33,788 nt of DNA from NCBI GenBank assembly GCA_019192515.1, contig JAHCMM010000287.1:73-33860 (forward strand), given 5' to 3'. The DNA comes from Cyclobacteriaceae bacterium SS2 (GTDB lineage: Bacteria > Bacteroidota > Bacteroidia > Cytophagales > Cyclobacteriaceae). Below, in pieces: positions 24,259 to 33,463 of this stretch. The translations under genes were made by a program, and so were the position numbers. Below the pieces are notes generated by a model, which worked only from the letters and a program-made list of their open reading frames with translations, searched no databases and was not told the origin of the DNA. Position 1 is the stretch's first letter. The number at the start of each line of letters is the position of its first letter.

Positions 24259-25971
24259 ATGAATATCGTCCACCCAATGGAAAGCACCATACGAGATCGT
24301 ATAGAGGAGATCAGTAGACTAATTTTTGAAGTAGCGAATGGAAATTTCGCATATAAAATACCCAGCTCACCCCACGATACAGATGAATTGGAAGCCATCA
24401 TCCTGGGTGTAAATATGCTTGGTCAGGAGCTTCGGAAATCTACCGTTTCCAGAGATTATATGAAGAGGATCTACGACGGGGTTATTGATATCCTCATCAT
24501 TATGGATGCCAATCTGAAGATTAAAGCTGTGAACAATGCCGCCTGTGAGCTTTTGGGGTATCAGGAAGATGAATTGATTGGTAAGCCATTGGAGCAACTC
24601 CTTTCGGAAGACTCGAAGAACTCACCATTTGTCAGAGTCGTTGAGGATCTGGCTAGATTAGGACAATCTAAAAACAAAGAATTGAATTTTGTGAGTCGGG
24701 ATGGCTATGAACTACCCACTTCCACTTCGTTTTCTACTCTTGAGAATGAAAATGAGGAGGAAAAAGAGGTTATGATCATTGCTAAGGATATCTCGCAACT
24801 TAAAGCTACTGAGTTAGCTTTGAGAAAGGCGAGAGATCAGGCAGAGGAAGCTAACAGGTCGAAAGGTCGTTTCTTGTCCAATATGAGTCATGAGATCAGA
24901 ACACCTTTGAATGGTATCCTGGGATTTTCTGAGTTGTTAAAAAACACCGCAGCTACCAAGATGCAGAAGGAGTATCTTTCGTTGATCCATTCTTCAGGAG
25001 AGACACTTGCCAAGCTGCTCAATGATGTGCTGGACCTTAACAAGATGGATCTTGACAAACTGGTTATTGAAAAGGTTCCGTTTGACTTCCGATATAATGT
25101 GGACTCAAACCTCCATCCGTATAAGTATCTGGCCAAAGAAAAGAATCTGACTTTCGATTTTGTAGTGGAAGAAAGCGTGCCTGAGATCGTGATCAGTGAC
25201 CCCACCAGGATCAACCAGATCATCATCAACTTTGTGAGTAACTCCATGAAGTTTACTGAAGATGGTAGCATTCATTTGAAATTCAAAGGGATTAGGAGAG
25301 AAGGCATGTTGCTGCTTCATGGTGAAGTAATAGATACAGGGATTGGGGTAGCGCACGATAAGCGAGATACGATTTTTGAAACGTTCACACAATCTGATAG
25401 TTCTACTACCAGAAAGTATGGTGGATCGGGGCTGGGCCTGGCTATCTGCAAGCAGCTGGTTGGATTGATGGATGGGCAGATCGGAGTGGATAGTCCGATC
25501 AGTGAAAATCAACAAGGTTCCAGGTTTTGGTTTACAATTCCTATTGAAGCTGGTGTGAAACCGGAAAAATCAGCTAAAGATCATTCGGAAAACAACTTTA
25601 AGCTCAAGGAAAACAAAAATATTCTTGTAGTGGATGACAACAATGTAAACCTGCTGCTGATCAAGAAAATGCTGATGTCGGCAGGAGCAAAAGTTACCAG
25701 TGCCATTCATGGTAAAGACGCCATCGAAAAGGTGCAGAGCAAAGATTTCGACATGATCTTTATGGATATCCAGATGCCTGTGATGGATGGTTTTGATGCC
25801 ACAATTGCGCTGCGCAAACAAGGCTATGAAAAGCCAATCCTGGCGCTATCGGCGAATGTAGATAAGGAAAATATTGAAAAATGTCTGACCGTAGGAATGA
25901 ATGATTACCTGCAGAAGCCTTATCACAAGAAGCAATTGATGGGATTGCTGGAAAAGTGGGCTTCAAATTGA
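24259..25971 (+). CDS. Soluble hybrid sensor histidine kinase (HAMP-like, PAS, HisKA, HATPase, receiver)
   Basis: 570 residues with no membrane helix. Order: a HAMP-like helical segment (about 15-62), a PAS domain (about 68-180) containing IMDANLKIKAVNNAACELLGY, the dimerisation domain with NMSHEIRTPLNG (phospho-His H211), the ATPase with NQIIINFVSNSMKFT, DTGIGV and GGSGLGLAI, and a C-terminal receiver with VVDDN and the phospho-Asp in FMDIQMPVMDG (D503), plus the conserved K of LQKPY. No output domain or separate regulator is adjacent, so the phosphate must pass to a distant protein. It lies 7 nt after the oxoamine-synthase/GNAT gene, whose TAA overlaps a TAATTTTG sequence. The two are probably cotranscribed. 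Confidence 0.94.
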   Translation: MNIVHPMESTIRDRIEEISRLIFEVANGNFAYKIPSSPHDTDELEAIILGVNMLGQELRKSTVSRDYMKRIYDGVIDILIIMDANLKIKAVNNAACELLGYQEDELIGKPLEQLLSEDSKNSPFVRVVEDLARLGQSKNKELNFVSRDGYELPTSTSFSTLENENEEEKEVMIIAKDISQLKATELALRKARDQAEEANRSKGRFLSNMSHEIRTPLNGILGFSELLKNTAATKMQKEYLSLIHSSGETLAKLLNDVLDLNKMDLDKLVIEKVPFDFRYNVDSNLHPYKYLAKEKNLTFDFVVEESVPEIVISDPTRINQIIINFVSNSMKFTEDGSIHLKFKGIRREGMLLLHGEVIDTGIGVAHDKRDTIFETFTQSDSSTTRKYGGSGLGLAICKQLVGLMDGQIGVDSPISENQQGSRFWFTIPIEAGVKPEKSAKDHSENNFKLKENKNILVVDDNNVNLLLIKKMLMSAGAKVTSAIHGKDAIEKVQSKDFDMIFMDIQMPVMDGFDATIALRKQGYEKPILALSANVDKENIEKCLTVGMNDYLQKPYHKKQLMGLLEKWASN

Positions 25972-26052
25972 CAGATAATTAAAAAATCTCGGCTCTTTCT
26001 GTTTTGTTAAGTCCTTTATGCTGAATTTAGGCGTTTTTAAAAGGCGTCCTTA

Positions 26053-27195
26053 ATGATCATCCAGGCATCAGATCGACTTAATACTGCACAGGAATACTAT
26101 TTCTCGAAGAAGCTCAAAGAAATAGCACGGCTTAATCAGTCGGGCGATCGGGTAATCAACCTGGGCATTGGTAGTCCCGATCTCATGCCGCATGACAAGG
26201 TTATTGCCCGGTTGAGCGAGACCATTGTGCAACCGGATGTGCATGGATATCAGCCGTATCAGGGGATACCTGAACTAAAGGCTGCCATCTCTTCTTTTTC
26301 AAAGAAGTATTTCAATGTCGATCTTGGTACGGAGGAGATTTTGCCTTTGATTGGTTCCAAAGAGGGTATCATGCATATTTCCTGGTCATATCTCAATCCT
26401 GGAGATAAAGTATTGATCCCAGCATTGGGTTACCCTACCTATACTTCGGTCACCAAGCTGGCAGGTGGAGAACCGGTTTACTTTCCACTCAAAGAAGAGG
26501 AGGGATGGTCTCCGGACTGGGATTTTCTTGATCAGCTTGATTATACCGGCATAAAGCTTTTGTGGCTCAATTATCCGCACATGCCAACAGGTTCCAGGGG
26601 TTCTTCTGAGATTTTTCAGCGATTCATCAGGCTGGCCAGGGAAAAAGGATTTTTGATTTGTCACGACAATCCCTATAGCTTTATTCAAAATGATAATCCT
26701 GTAAGCATTCTGTCAATTGAAGGGGCCAAAGAGGTGTGTATAGAGCTGAATTCATTGTCTAAAACATTCAACATGGCAGGGTGGAGGATAGGTTGGGTCT
26801 CCGGAGATCAGTCATACCTGGATCCTATTCTCAAAGTGAAGAGCAACATAGACTCCGGGATGTTTAAACCATTGCAGCTGGCAGCCATTGAAGCCTTAAA
26901 TCTCGATGGGTCATGGCTCTCTACCTTGAATAGAGTCTATTCAAAACGTAAGGAGCTCGTATTTAACCTGCTGCAAAAATTAAACTGTTCTTTTAGCAGG
27001 GATCAGGCAGGCTTGTTTGTTTGGGCCAAAGTTTCTGAGAACGATGGCGAAGCCTTATCGGATAGAGTGCTTCAAAGTAGCAGGGTATTTATTACACCTG
27101 GGTTCATCTTTGGGGAAAGTGGCCGGCAGTACGTCAGGATATCTCTTTGCTCTTCTGAAAAAATGCTGGGGGAGGCCATTGAACGGATCTCATGA
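26053..27195 (+). CDS. Class I/II PLP-dependent aminotransferase, probably aromatic amino acid type
   Basis: 380 residues of fold-type I. Visible are NLGIGSPDLMPH near the start, GYQPYQGIPELKAAI (65-79), LNYPHMPTG (172-180; usually NYPNNPTG), HDNPYSF (204-210), and the PLP lysine in SLSKTFNMAGWRIGW (K237). The gene sits 77 nt before prephenate dehydrogenase. In many Bacteroidota an aminotransferase of this kind lies in the chorismate-to-phenylalanine/tyrosine cluster, so it probably converts arogenate-pathway keto acids such as 4-hydroxyphenylpyruvate; the context supports this more than the sequence does. Prephenate dehydratase and DAHP synthase are not next to it here. Confidence 0.88.
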   Translation: MIIQASDRLNTAQEYYFSKKLKEIARLNQSGDRVINLGIGSPDLMPHDKVIARLSETIVQPDVHGYQPYQGIPELKAAISSFSKKYFNVDLGTEEILPLIGSKEGIMHISWSYLNPGDKVLIPALGYPTYTSVTKLAGGEPVYFPLKEEEGWSPDWDFLDQLDYTGIKLLWLNYPHMPTGSRGSSEIFQRFIRLAREKGFLICHDNPYSFIQNDNPVSILSIEGAKEVCIELNSLSKTFNMAGWRIGWVSGDQSYLDPILKVKSNIDSGMFKPLQLAAIEALNLDGSWLSTLNRVYSKRKELVFNLLQKLNCSFSRDQAGLFVWAKVSENDGEALSDRVLQSSRVFITPGFIFGESGRQYVRISLCSSEKMLGEAIERIS

Positions 27196-27272
27196 ATTTG
27201 GTGATTCAGTATTTAGGTTGAATCTTGCGACCTGATTTAACATTGCTTTAGTCAAATAAAGAAAAATTTAAG

Positions 27273-28118
27273 ATGAAAATTCTCTTCATAGGGACCGGAT
27301 TAATAGGTGGTTCATTTTCATTGGCCATGCAGCAACAGAAAATGTTGGATCAGGCTGGTGGATATAGCAGAAACCCTGAAAATCTGGATAAATCCATTTC
27401 TTTGGGGATTATTCAGCAAAAGTTTGATAGCCTGGAAGCAGGGATTTCGTGGGCAGACTGGATTATCCTTTCGATTCCTGTTGATGCAATAGTGAAATTG
27501 TTACCCGGCATCCTGGATAAACTCAACTCGGGACAGGCAGTTATCGATTTTGGGTCCACCAAAGGTTCAATCTGTGAAGCGATCCGTAATCACAAGAACC
27601 GGTCTCAGTTTATTGCTGCACATCCTATTGCAGGCACTGAATACTCAGGTCCTGAAGCAGCTTTCCCAAAGCTTTTTGAAAACAAATCGATGTTGATCTG
27701 TGAGAAGGAGCTGACTGATCCGGAATTGATGGGGCAGTTTGAAAAACTGTGTATCCGGTTATCTATGAAAGTGGATTATCTGGGAGCCACCGATCACGAC
27801 AGGCATCTGGCGTATATTTCGCACCTGAGTCATGTGACTTCTTATGCGCTTAGCAATGCTGTGCTGGCCAAAGAAAAAGACGGTAGCGTGATCCTGGAAA
27901 TGGCCGGATCCGGATTTGCATCCACAGTAAGGCTGGCCAAGAGTAGTCCTGATATGTGGGCCCCAATATTCTTAGATAATAAAAAGATGGTGTTGGAGGC
28001 GATTGGACAATACGATTCGCAGCTCAAGAAATTTAAGCAACTCCTTGAAAAAGATGACCTGGAGGGTATGATGTCATTCCTGACAGAGGGTAGAAAAATT
28101 GGAAAGATCCTCAAATAG
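27273..28118 (+). CDS. tyrA: Prephenate dehydrogenase
   Basis: 281 residues, a normal length for a single-function TyrA. The N-terminal NAD-binding motif is GTGLIGGS (7-14). DFGSTKGSI, AAHPIAGTEYSGPEAA and SHLSHVTSYAL are the conserved active-site segments of the family. It oxidatively decarboxylates prephenate to 4-hydroxyphenylpyruvate in tyrosine synthesis in the cytosol. It lies downstream of the aminotransferase on the same strand, with a weak promoter-like TAACATTG (27238-27245) between them. It converges with the YtxH gene, 13 nt away. Confidence 0.93.
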   Translation: MKILFIGTGLIGGSFSLAMQQQKMLDQAGGYSRNPENLDKSISLGIIQQKFDSLEAGISWADWIILSIPVDAIVKLLPGILDKLNSGQAVIDFGSTKGSICEAIRNHKNRSQFIAAHPIAGTEYSGPEAAFPKLFENKSMLICEKELTDPELMGQFEKLCIRLSMKVDYLGATDHDRHLAYISHLSHVTSYALSNAVLAKEKDGSVILEMAGSGFASTVRLAKSSPDMWAPIFLDNKKMVLEAIGQYDSQLKKFKQLLEKDDLEGMMSFLTEGRKIGKILK

Positions 28119-28131
28119 GAGGATCCAGGTG

Positions 28132-28395
28132 TTAGTTTAAGCTAACCTTATCTTTAGACTTGTCGATCATTTCTTTTCCGGTTTGGGAATACTTGTCGAT
28201 CATGTCATTGTAGGTTTTCTTATACTCATTGAGTTTTCCGGTCAGGATTTTTTCCCATTTGTCAGATTGTTTTCTGAAATCCTTTTTGAGGGATTTTAAT
28301 CTCTTTTCAGATCCTTTGGGGTCAGTATAATATGCTGCAGCTACACCCGCAGCGACTCCGGTCATAAATGTGAATAAATATTTTCCTGCGCTCAT
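28132..28395 (-). CDS. YtxH-domain small protein
   Basis: 87 residues. A short N-terminal hydrophobic helix (KYLFTFMTGVAAGVAAAYYT), followed by DPKGSEKR, is the YtxH (general stress/gas-vesicle-like) signature. The remainder is a highly charged coiled-coil-like helix (KKDFRKQSDKWEKILTGKL and on). Proteins of this kind sit at the inner membrane and are often stress-induced, but the function is not known. It is convergent with tyrA. The 115 bp between it and the M56 gene stop contains no recognised element. Confidence 0.85.
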   Translation of the reverse strand: MSAGKYLFTFMTGVAAGVAAAYYTDPKGSEKRLKSLKKDFRKQSDKWEKILTGKLNEYKKTYNDMIDKYSQTGKEMIDKSKDKVSLN

Positions 28396-28510
28396 GATTT
28401 TAATTTTTAGGTTCCCTATAGTATATAATTAACTAACACCGTCCGTTGGACTATTGTTTCAGGGAGAGACCTGATTTTGGTCATCTAATGAGTGCAGAGT
28501 AGGGTTTTCC

Positions 28511-29986
28511 TCAAGTGCCCGCCGACCTGTCAAGCTTAAATATGATGGGTAAAACCATTTTTACTTTCACGGTTTCACCACCTTCGCGGCCAGGGTTAAA
28601 CCGGGGAGCGTTTCTCAGAACACGCTCAGCTTCCTGATCGCATCCGGCTCCTATGCCTTTAATCGCCTTTACCTCAGTGATCGACCCTTCCTCGTCTACA
28701 ATGAATTCTACATACACTCGGCCTTCTATACCAATTGATCTAGCCGTAGACGGGTACTTGAGATTTTCAGAAATATACTTGTAAAAAGCCTGCAGACCCC
28801 CTGGGAACTCTGGCTGATTCTCCACAATTGTAAAAACCTGATTTGAACGAGGGGCCTTGCTGCTCTGAGCATCAGCCATATAATCCTTCAATTCCACCAC
28901 CACCCCAATGCGGTCTTTGAGGTAAAAAAAACTCACCATATTTCCTTCCACATGTAGTTTTCTTAGGATGTCATAGACGGTGCCGACTTCCTCACCTTCT
29001 TCCACGGCCAGTTCCTTGTACGCGTAAGTCTTTTCGGGGTGTTTACTATGTAGCTCTTCGATCAGTTCTTTGGCCTGTGGTGGTATTTCTGCTTCCAAAA
29101 CAGCACCCTCTGCGATCTTCTCAATTTCCTTGTCCAGCTCATTGTTGCAGGCAAATGTGGTGATGAGTACTGCATAAAGTGTACCTAGTGTTGCCAGTTT
29201 CCATCCACTGATGTATTTCATCTGGTTTTTCATGGCATGGATACGTTTGAGTACAGAGCCACCATGAAATGAATTGGCCAGCGCCCAACCATTCGCTTTG
29301 AGGGTGTGTTTGATCAGGGTATTTGAATAATCTGATAAATTAAATTGTTTGAGCGCTATTCGGTCTGCATCATACTCATGGATCTTTTTCATCTCCTTCT
29401 GGAGCCACCATGCACTGGGCAGGAACCAACAAAAAATTCTGAAAATATTAACTATGATAGTGTCAAGCGAGTGTAATTGCTGGGCATGGGCCAGTTCGTG
29501 ATGCAGAATGGCCTGATGATCCTTGTCGGAAATAGCTTCTTCATGGATGAAGATCCATTTTAAAAACGTAAAGGATCCTCGCTCTTTGATAAGATGGGTC
29601 CGAATACCATCAATAGTGGCTGGTGTGCTCTTTCTGACAAGTTTCCATATTGATCCCAGCCCCGCCAGAAAGTACAGCAATAGAGCACTGGTGATCAGGA
29701 GGTATACCCATGTGAGCACAGCGTACTGATCAATAGCTGATTGGGTGCCAACTACTATTGGGGACAGACTATGCGTCATAATGGAATTCAACTCTGTGGA
29801 TGCTCCGCCTGTGTTTGTGCCGAGAAACCCTTCAAATGAGATTAAGGGGACTATGACAGCAACAGGTATTGTGAAGAGCAACAAAAACCGCATAAGCTGG
29901 TACTGTCGTTCCCCTCTCATAGTAAACATGTACACCAAAGTAAGCGCAAGGTGTATAATGGCCAACTCGATGAAATAAGCTATCAA
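28511..29986 (-). CDS. BlaR1-like M56 metallopeptidase with C-terminal TonB domain
   Basis: 491 residues. Four to five membrane helices (about 2-22, 33-50, 90-112, 175-195, 262-280) frame an M56 zinc protease domain with HHELAHAQ (HExxH at 163-167) and EYDAD (E204). The periplasmic tail ends in a TonB C-terminal domain (about residues 385-491) with QPEFPGGLQAFYKYISENL, YPSTARSIGIEGRVYVEF and NAPRFNPG. In BlaR1-type systems the protease senses a signal and inactivates the partner BlaI repressor. The TonB tail is common in Bacteroidota but is absent from staphylococcal BlaR1. The start is TTG at 29986, overlapping the blaI stop by 4 bp. No in-frame ATG precedes the first helix. Confidence 0.9.
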   Translation of the reverse strand: MIAYFIELAIIHLALTLVYMFTMRGERQYQLMRFLLLFTIPVAVIVPLISFEGFLGTNTGGASTELNSIMTHSLSPIVVGTQSAIDQYAVLTWVYLLITSALLLYFLAGLGSIWKLVRKSTPATIDGIRTHLIKERGSFTFLKWIFIHEEAISDKDHQAILHHELAHAQQLHSLDTIIVNIFRIFCWFLPSAWWLQKEMKKIHEYDADRIALKQFNLSDYSNTLIKHTLKANGWALANSFHGGSVLKRIHAMKNQMKYISGWKLATLGTLYAVLITTFACNNELDKEIEKIAEGAVLEAEIPPQAKELIEELHSKHPEKTYAYKELAVEEGEEVGTVYDILRKLHVEGNMVSFFYLKDRIGVVVELKDYMADAQSSKAPRSNQVFTIVENQPEFPGGLQAFYKYISENLKYPSTARSIGIEGRVYVEFIVDEEGSITEVKAIKGIGAGCDQEAERVLRNAPRFNPGREGGETVKVKMVLPIIFKLDRSAGT

Positions 29987-30345
29987 CTTTTATCTTTTTT
30001 AAGTTCTTTGAGCAATGCTTCCAGTTCTTTCAGACTGAGGTTGTCTTCCTTGGTAAAGAATGAAACCATTTGCTGATAAGAACCACTGAAATACTTACCC
30101 ACGAAGCTTTTCATGAAAGTCTTCGTGTATTCCTCTTTCGAGATCAATGGATGATATTGATGTGATTTCCCAAAAGCTTCGTGTCCTACAAAGCCCTTTT
30201 GCTGGAGTATCCTGACGATCGTAGAAACGGTGTTATATGCAGGTTTAGGCTCGGGAAGCTGCTCAATGATATCTTTTACAAAGGCATTTTTTAAATCCCA
30301 AAGGACCTGCATGATTTCTTCTTCTGCTCGCGTCAACTCTTTCAT
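29983..30345 (-). CDS. BlaI/MecI/CopY family transcriptional repressor
   Basis: 120 residues. The N-terminal winged helix-turn-helix runs from LTRAEEEIMQVLWDL through PAYNTVSTIVRILQQKGFV to the wing FGKSHQYHPLISKEEY, all diagnostic of BlaI/MecI. The C-terminal helices mediate dimerisation and contain the site at which such repressors are cleaved. The gene overlaps the M56 peptidase start by 4 bp, the usual BlaI-BlaR1-type pairing. Two matching dyads lie just upstream and suggest autoregulation. No beta-lactamase or resistance gene is visible nearby, so the controlled process is unknown. Confidence 0.93.
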   Translation of the reverse strand: MKELTRAEEEIMQVLWDLKNAFVKDIIEQLPEPKPAYNTVSTIVRILQQKGFVGHEAFGKSHQYHPLISKEEYTKTFMKSFVGKYFSGSYQQMVSFFTKEDNLSLKELEALLKELKKDKS

Positions 30346-30346
30346 A

Positions 30347-30362
30347 AACTAATATTTTAGTT
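30347..30362. promoter_or_regulatory. Candidate BlaI operator 1
   Basis: AACTAATATTTTAGTT: the arms AACTAA and TTAGTT are perfect reverse complements with a 4-bp spacer. It lies one base upstream of the blaI start codon. Together with the second copy it is well suited to bind a BlaI-type dimer and block the operon. Confidence 0.65.
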
Positions 30363-30399
30363 AAATATAAATGTTTTCCTGATTCATTCCAAATAAAAC

Positions 30400-30415
30400 A
30401 ACTAAAATATTAGTT
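30400..30415. promoter_or_regulatory. Candidate BlaI operator 2
   Basis: AACTAAAATATTAGTT is the exact reverse complement of operator 1. Its centre is 53 bp from that of operator 1, about five helical turns, so two dimers would lie on the same face of the DNA. Confidence 0.65.
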
Positions 30416-30637
30416 AATCCAATAAAGGAGAGATACTAGTAGAATTGGAAATCCCCAAAATGGTAAAGATTCTCTCAAAATAAACAATCTATGGTTTGGA
30501 TAGGTACGAGTGGTATTAACAAATCCCTTTTGCTAATATTCAGATTTACAGTGAGTTAAACGATCTAATTCCTCCTGAGCATCAAAGGTGGCACTAATCT
30601 GGCACAGGCAAAGACCTTAACCAGTTTTTGACCAGCC

Positions 30638-33463
30638 ATGAAATTAAATTCAGCAAATCAGCTTTATGGAATGCTATTGGGGACGGTGGTCTTGTTTTGT
30701 TCCGTCCCATTGGCAGCTTCAACTAATCCGGAGGATTGTTTATGTGAGTTTGGGGTTCAATACATGTCCGTAAGATATGACGGACCCCAGGGAGCTACTG
30801 TGAAGGTATATGCTACCCGAAATCAGCGCGATTTTGTTCAACAGTTCGAAAATGTGGACAATGGAGAGGTACTTTTTATTGACAAATCAGATTTTCTTAA
30901 GGGAAGTGTAAAGACCAAGACTTACCTCGTGGTGGAAGGAGAGCCCGAGTCTGAAGTTTCGTATCATACTTCATGTTCAGAGGATATCCTAAATCAGACG
31001 AAGGGCTATTTTACCGTCACAGCTTTTCAGGATGCTTTCGGAAATGCCTGTGCAAATGAGCTTGGACTAACTGCAACAATCAAGCATAATCAATGTTACG
31101 GAGAAGTGCATGGTGAGATTGCTTTGAGTATTTCCGGAGGTTCGTCACCATACGAGATTCTGTGGGCTGATGGAAGTAGTGATCTGATCCGAGCGGATCT
31201 TGGCAATGGTAATTATCAGGTTTCTGTCTCTGATTTTATGGGAAATTCAGTAGATACTACCTTCATCATTTCCAGTCCTGATCATTTACAAATAGCAGGT
31301 GAAATCAGTGTTGCCGGTTGCGGCGAGTCAGATGGTGGAGCAATTGAATTGAGCATCTCAGGTGGCGTAGCACCTTATCAAATTCTTTGGTCCACCGGTG
31401 ATACGACTCCTTCGATCAAAACTCTTCCGGGAGGTACCTACAATGTTGAAGTGATTGATTCAAATGGATGTGGCGTAAGTGATGCTTACGAAATTCCTCA
31501 GAGGTCTCCTATCTCTGTGCAGATAGAACAAAATAATTGCCAGGATGGAAAGCTAATCGCTGTCGTTGATGGAGGCGATTCTCCATATAATTATTTCTGG
31601 TCAACAGGGGAATCAGGGGCAGCGATAGCAGTCTCGGAGCCCGGAGAATATTGGTTGAGCGTAATTGATGCATCCGGTTGTGAAGGTTATGATACCCTTA
31701 CCATTGATCAGCTCAACCTTATAGAAGCTTCAGCCGAATTCAATACCCCTTCTTGTTTTGGAGGAAGTGATGGTGCCATCCTATTATCTGTTTCCGGTGA
31801 CCCATCCCAGTATGAATATGTGTGGAGTAATGGTGAGACAACCCGGGATCTGACCAATGTAGAATCAGGTACCTACCAGGTAACGATTACTGCCACCGAC
31901 GGATCATCATGTAGCCGGGAGTTTTCATTCACACTACCGGATGCACAAGCCACATCGGTCTATGCAACAGTTACTCAAATCAATTGCCTGGGACTGGGTT
32001 CAATAACTCTTGATTCCCTGGTGGGATCGGGGCCTTTTGAAATTGAATGGTCCACGGGGGAGACTACCTCTTCAATTGACAACCTCAACACGGGAAGTTA
32101 TGGATTGATAATTACTGACTCCCATGGCTGTGAGGTATCGAGAAATTTCACCATCATGGAATATCAGCCCCTGCAGGTGAGTATAGATTATGATTTTTGT
32201 GTCAACAGCAGCCTGCGAGCCATAGTGAGGGGAGGAACTGGTCCGTATACCTATACATGGAATGGTGTTTCGGGTAATTATTCAATGATTCCTGAAGCCA
32301 TCGGAACATACGAGATGGTGGTTACAGACAGTCAGGGGTGTAAGGATTCTTCCACTGTGGAGATCACGGATATTTTCACGCCGCTCAATATCAGTGGTAC
32401 TACGACACAGCTTACCTGCGACGACCCTGCTTCAGGTTCAATCGATCTCAGTGTAAGTGGTGGAGAGGGACCTTATACTTATGTGTGGTCAAATGGGGCC
32501 ACAGGACCGAGTATTAGTGGGCTTACTTCAGGCTATTATGAGGTGAAAGTAACAGATCAGAAGGGGTGCGAAAAGTCCAGGTTGTTTTCCATTCGTCCCC
32601 TGGAAATCATGAGTTTGACAACAGATGTCACCATGCCAGGATGCGAAGATGGTGACGGTGCAATTAGCGTAAGTGTAGCCGGTGGAACAGCACCCTATAC
32701 TTTTCAGTGGGATGGCGGAATGACTGGTGAGTCTATTTCTAATTTGACCGCAGGTGTTTATTCACTCACAGTTGATGATGCAGCTGGCTGCCAGGTCGTG
32801 GAGTCTTTTACACTTATGCTATCAGATACCTGTGAGGTTCCGGATCCTGATAAACCAGCAGGTGAGTCTTGTTGTGATGGTAAAGTATCCCAATTGTCAC
32901 TGGAGTATCAGGGCACTGTTTCAGGTTATGTCAAGGTGGTCCAGAAGATAGATGGTCAAACTGTTTTTGCGGAAAAGGTAAGCCCTGGTGGTGTTTTTAC
33001 ACTTCATGGACAAGACCGTAAAGGCACATTAGGTCCTGAAATTATCATATATGTCGATGGTAATAATGCAGCTCAGTTCCATACCAGTTGTTCTGAACCC
33101 ATAGGCCCTGGTTCGGTGAGTGGCGATTTTCTGGTACTTTCAGGAGAAAGCCGAAATGGCGGTGCACTATGTCCTGTTGATGAGAAGACTTCTGTACAAA
33201 CTATGGAATATAACCTCTATCCAAATCCGTATGTTGGAGAGGGCAAACTGAAAGTTAAATTCTCCCCAAATGAAGAGAAGTCAATTAGTGTGAGGTTGTA
33301 TGATTTAACCGGTAAACTCAGGGCATCAATGAATAAGGAATATGCTCCCAGTCAAACATTGATGGATATCAGTGAGATCACTACTGAGCTGTCAAGAGGA
33401 CAGTACCTGGTGAAGTTCAAGATAGGATCACAGGAACACATTGAGCGGTTAATCATTCAGTGA
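30638..33463 (+). CDS. Secreted SprB-repeat protein with type IX C-terminal sorting domain
   Basis: 941 residues. The signal peptide spans about residues 1-28. Residues 34-138 form a module beginning CLCEFGVQYMSVRY and holding YHTSCS (109-114). A similar module at 744-845 begins CCDGKVSQLSLEYQ and holds FHTSCS (814-819). I recall this type as DUF7467, unverified. Between them (about 144-735) are eight SprB-like repeats of 68-78 residues. The usual pattern is a C near the start, GAI-L-VSGG-x-PY-x-WS-GETT, then G-Y-V-V-D-GC; individual repeats vary. The C-terminal 84 residues (from YNLYPNPY at 858) are a type A sorting domain ending ERLIIQ. The protein should cross the outer membrane by the type IX system and act at the cell surface, possibly as an adhesin. 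It appears to be a single-gene unit. Confidence 0.92.
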   Translation: MKLNSANQLYGMLLGTVVLFCSVPLAASTNPEDCLCEFGVQYMSVRYDGPQGATVKVYATRNQRDFVQQFENVDNGEVLFIDKSDFLKGSVKTKTYLVVEGEPESEVSYHTSCSEDILNQTKGYFTVTAFQDAFGNACANELGLTATIKHNQCYGEVHGEIALSISGGSSPYEILWADGSSDLIRADLGNGNYQVSVSDFMGNSVDTTFIISSPDHLQIAGEISVAGCGESDGGAIELSISGGVAPYQILWSTGDTTPSIKTLPGGTYNVEVIDSNGCGVSDAYEIPQRSPISVQIEQNNCQDGKLIAVVDGGDSPYNYFWSTGESGAAIAVSEPGEYWLSVIDASGCEGYDTLTIDQLNLIEASAEFNTPSCFGGSDGAILLSVSGDPSQYEYVWSNGETTRDLTNVESGTYQVTITATDGSSCSREFSFTLPDAQATSVYATVTQINCLGLGSITLDSLVGSGPFEIEWSTGETTSSIDNLNTGSYGLIITDSHGCEVSRNFTIMEYQPLQVSIDYDFCVNSSLRAIVRGGTGPYTYTWNGVSGNYSMIPEAIGTYEMVVTDSQGCKDSSTVEITDIFTPLNISGTTTQLTCDDPASGSIDLSVSGGEGPYTYVWSNGATGPSISGLTSGYYEVKVTDQKGCEKSRLFSIRPLEIMSLTTDVTMPGCEDGDGAISVSVAGGTAPYTFQWDGGMTGESISNLTAGVYSLTVDDAAGCQVVESFTLMLSDTCEVPDPDKPAGESCCDGKVSQLSLEYQGTVSGYVKVVQKIDGQTVFAEKVSPGGVFTLHGQDRKGTLGPEIIIYVDGNNAAQFHTSCSEPIGPGSVSGDFLVLSGESRNGGALCPVDEKTSVQTMEYNLYPNPYVGEGKLKVKFSPNEEKSISVRLYDLTGKLRASMNKEYAPSQTLMDISEITTELSRGQYLVKFKIGSQEHIERLIIQ

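Noticed and set aside
28128-28150. Terminator between tyrA and the YtxH gene
   Set aside because: GTTAG and CTAAC can form only a 5-bp stem overlapping the YtxH stop, with no T run.
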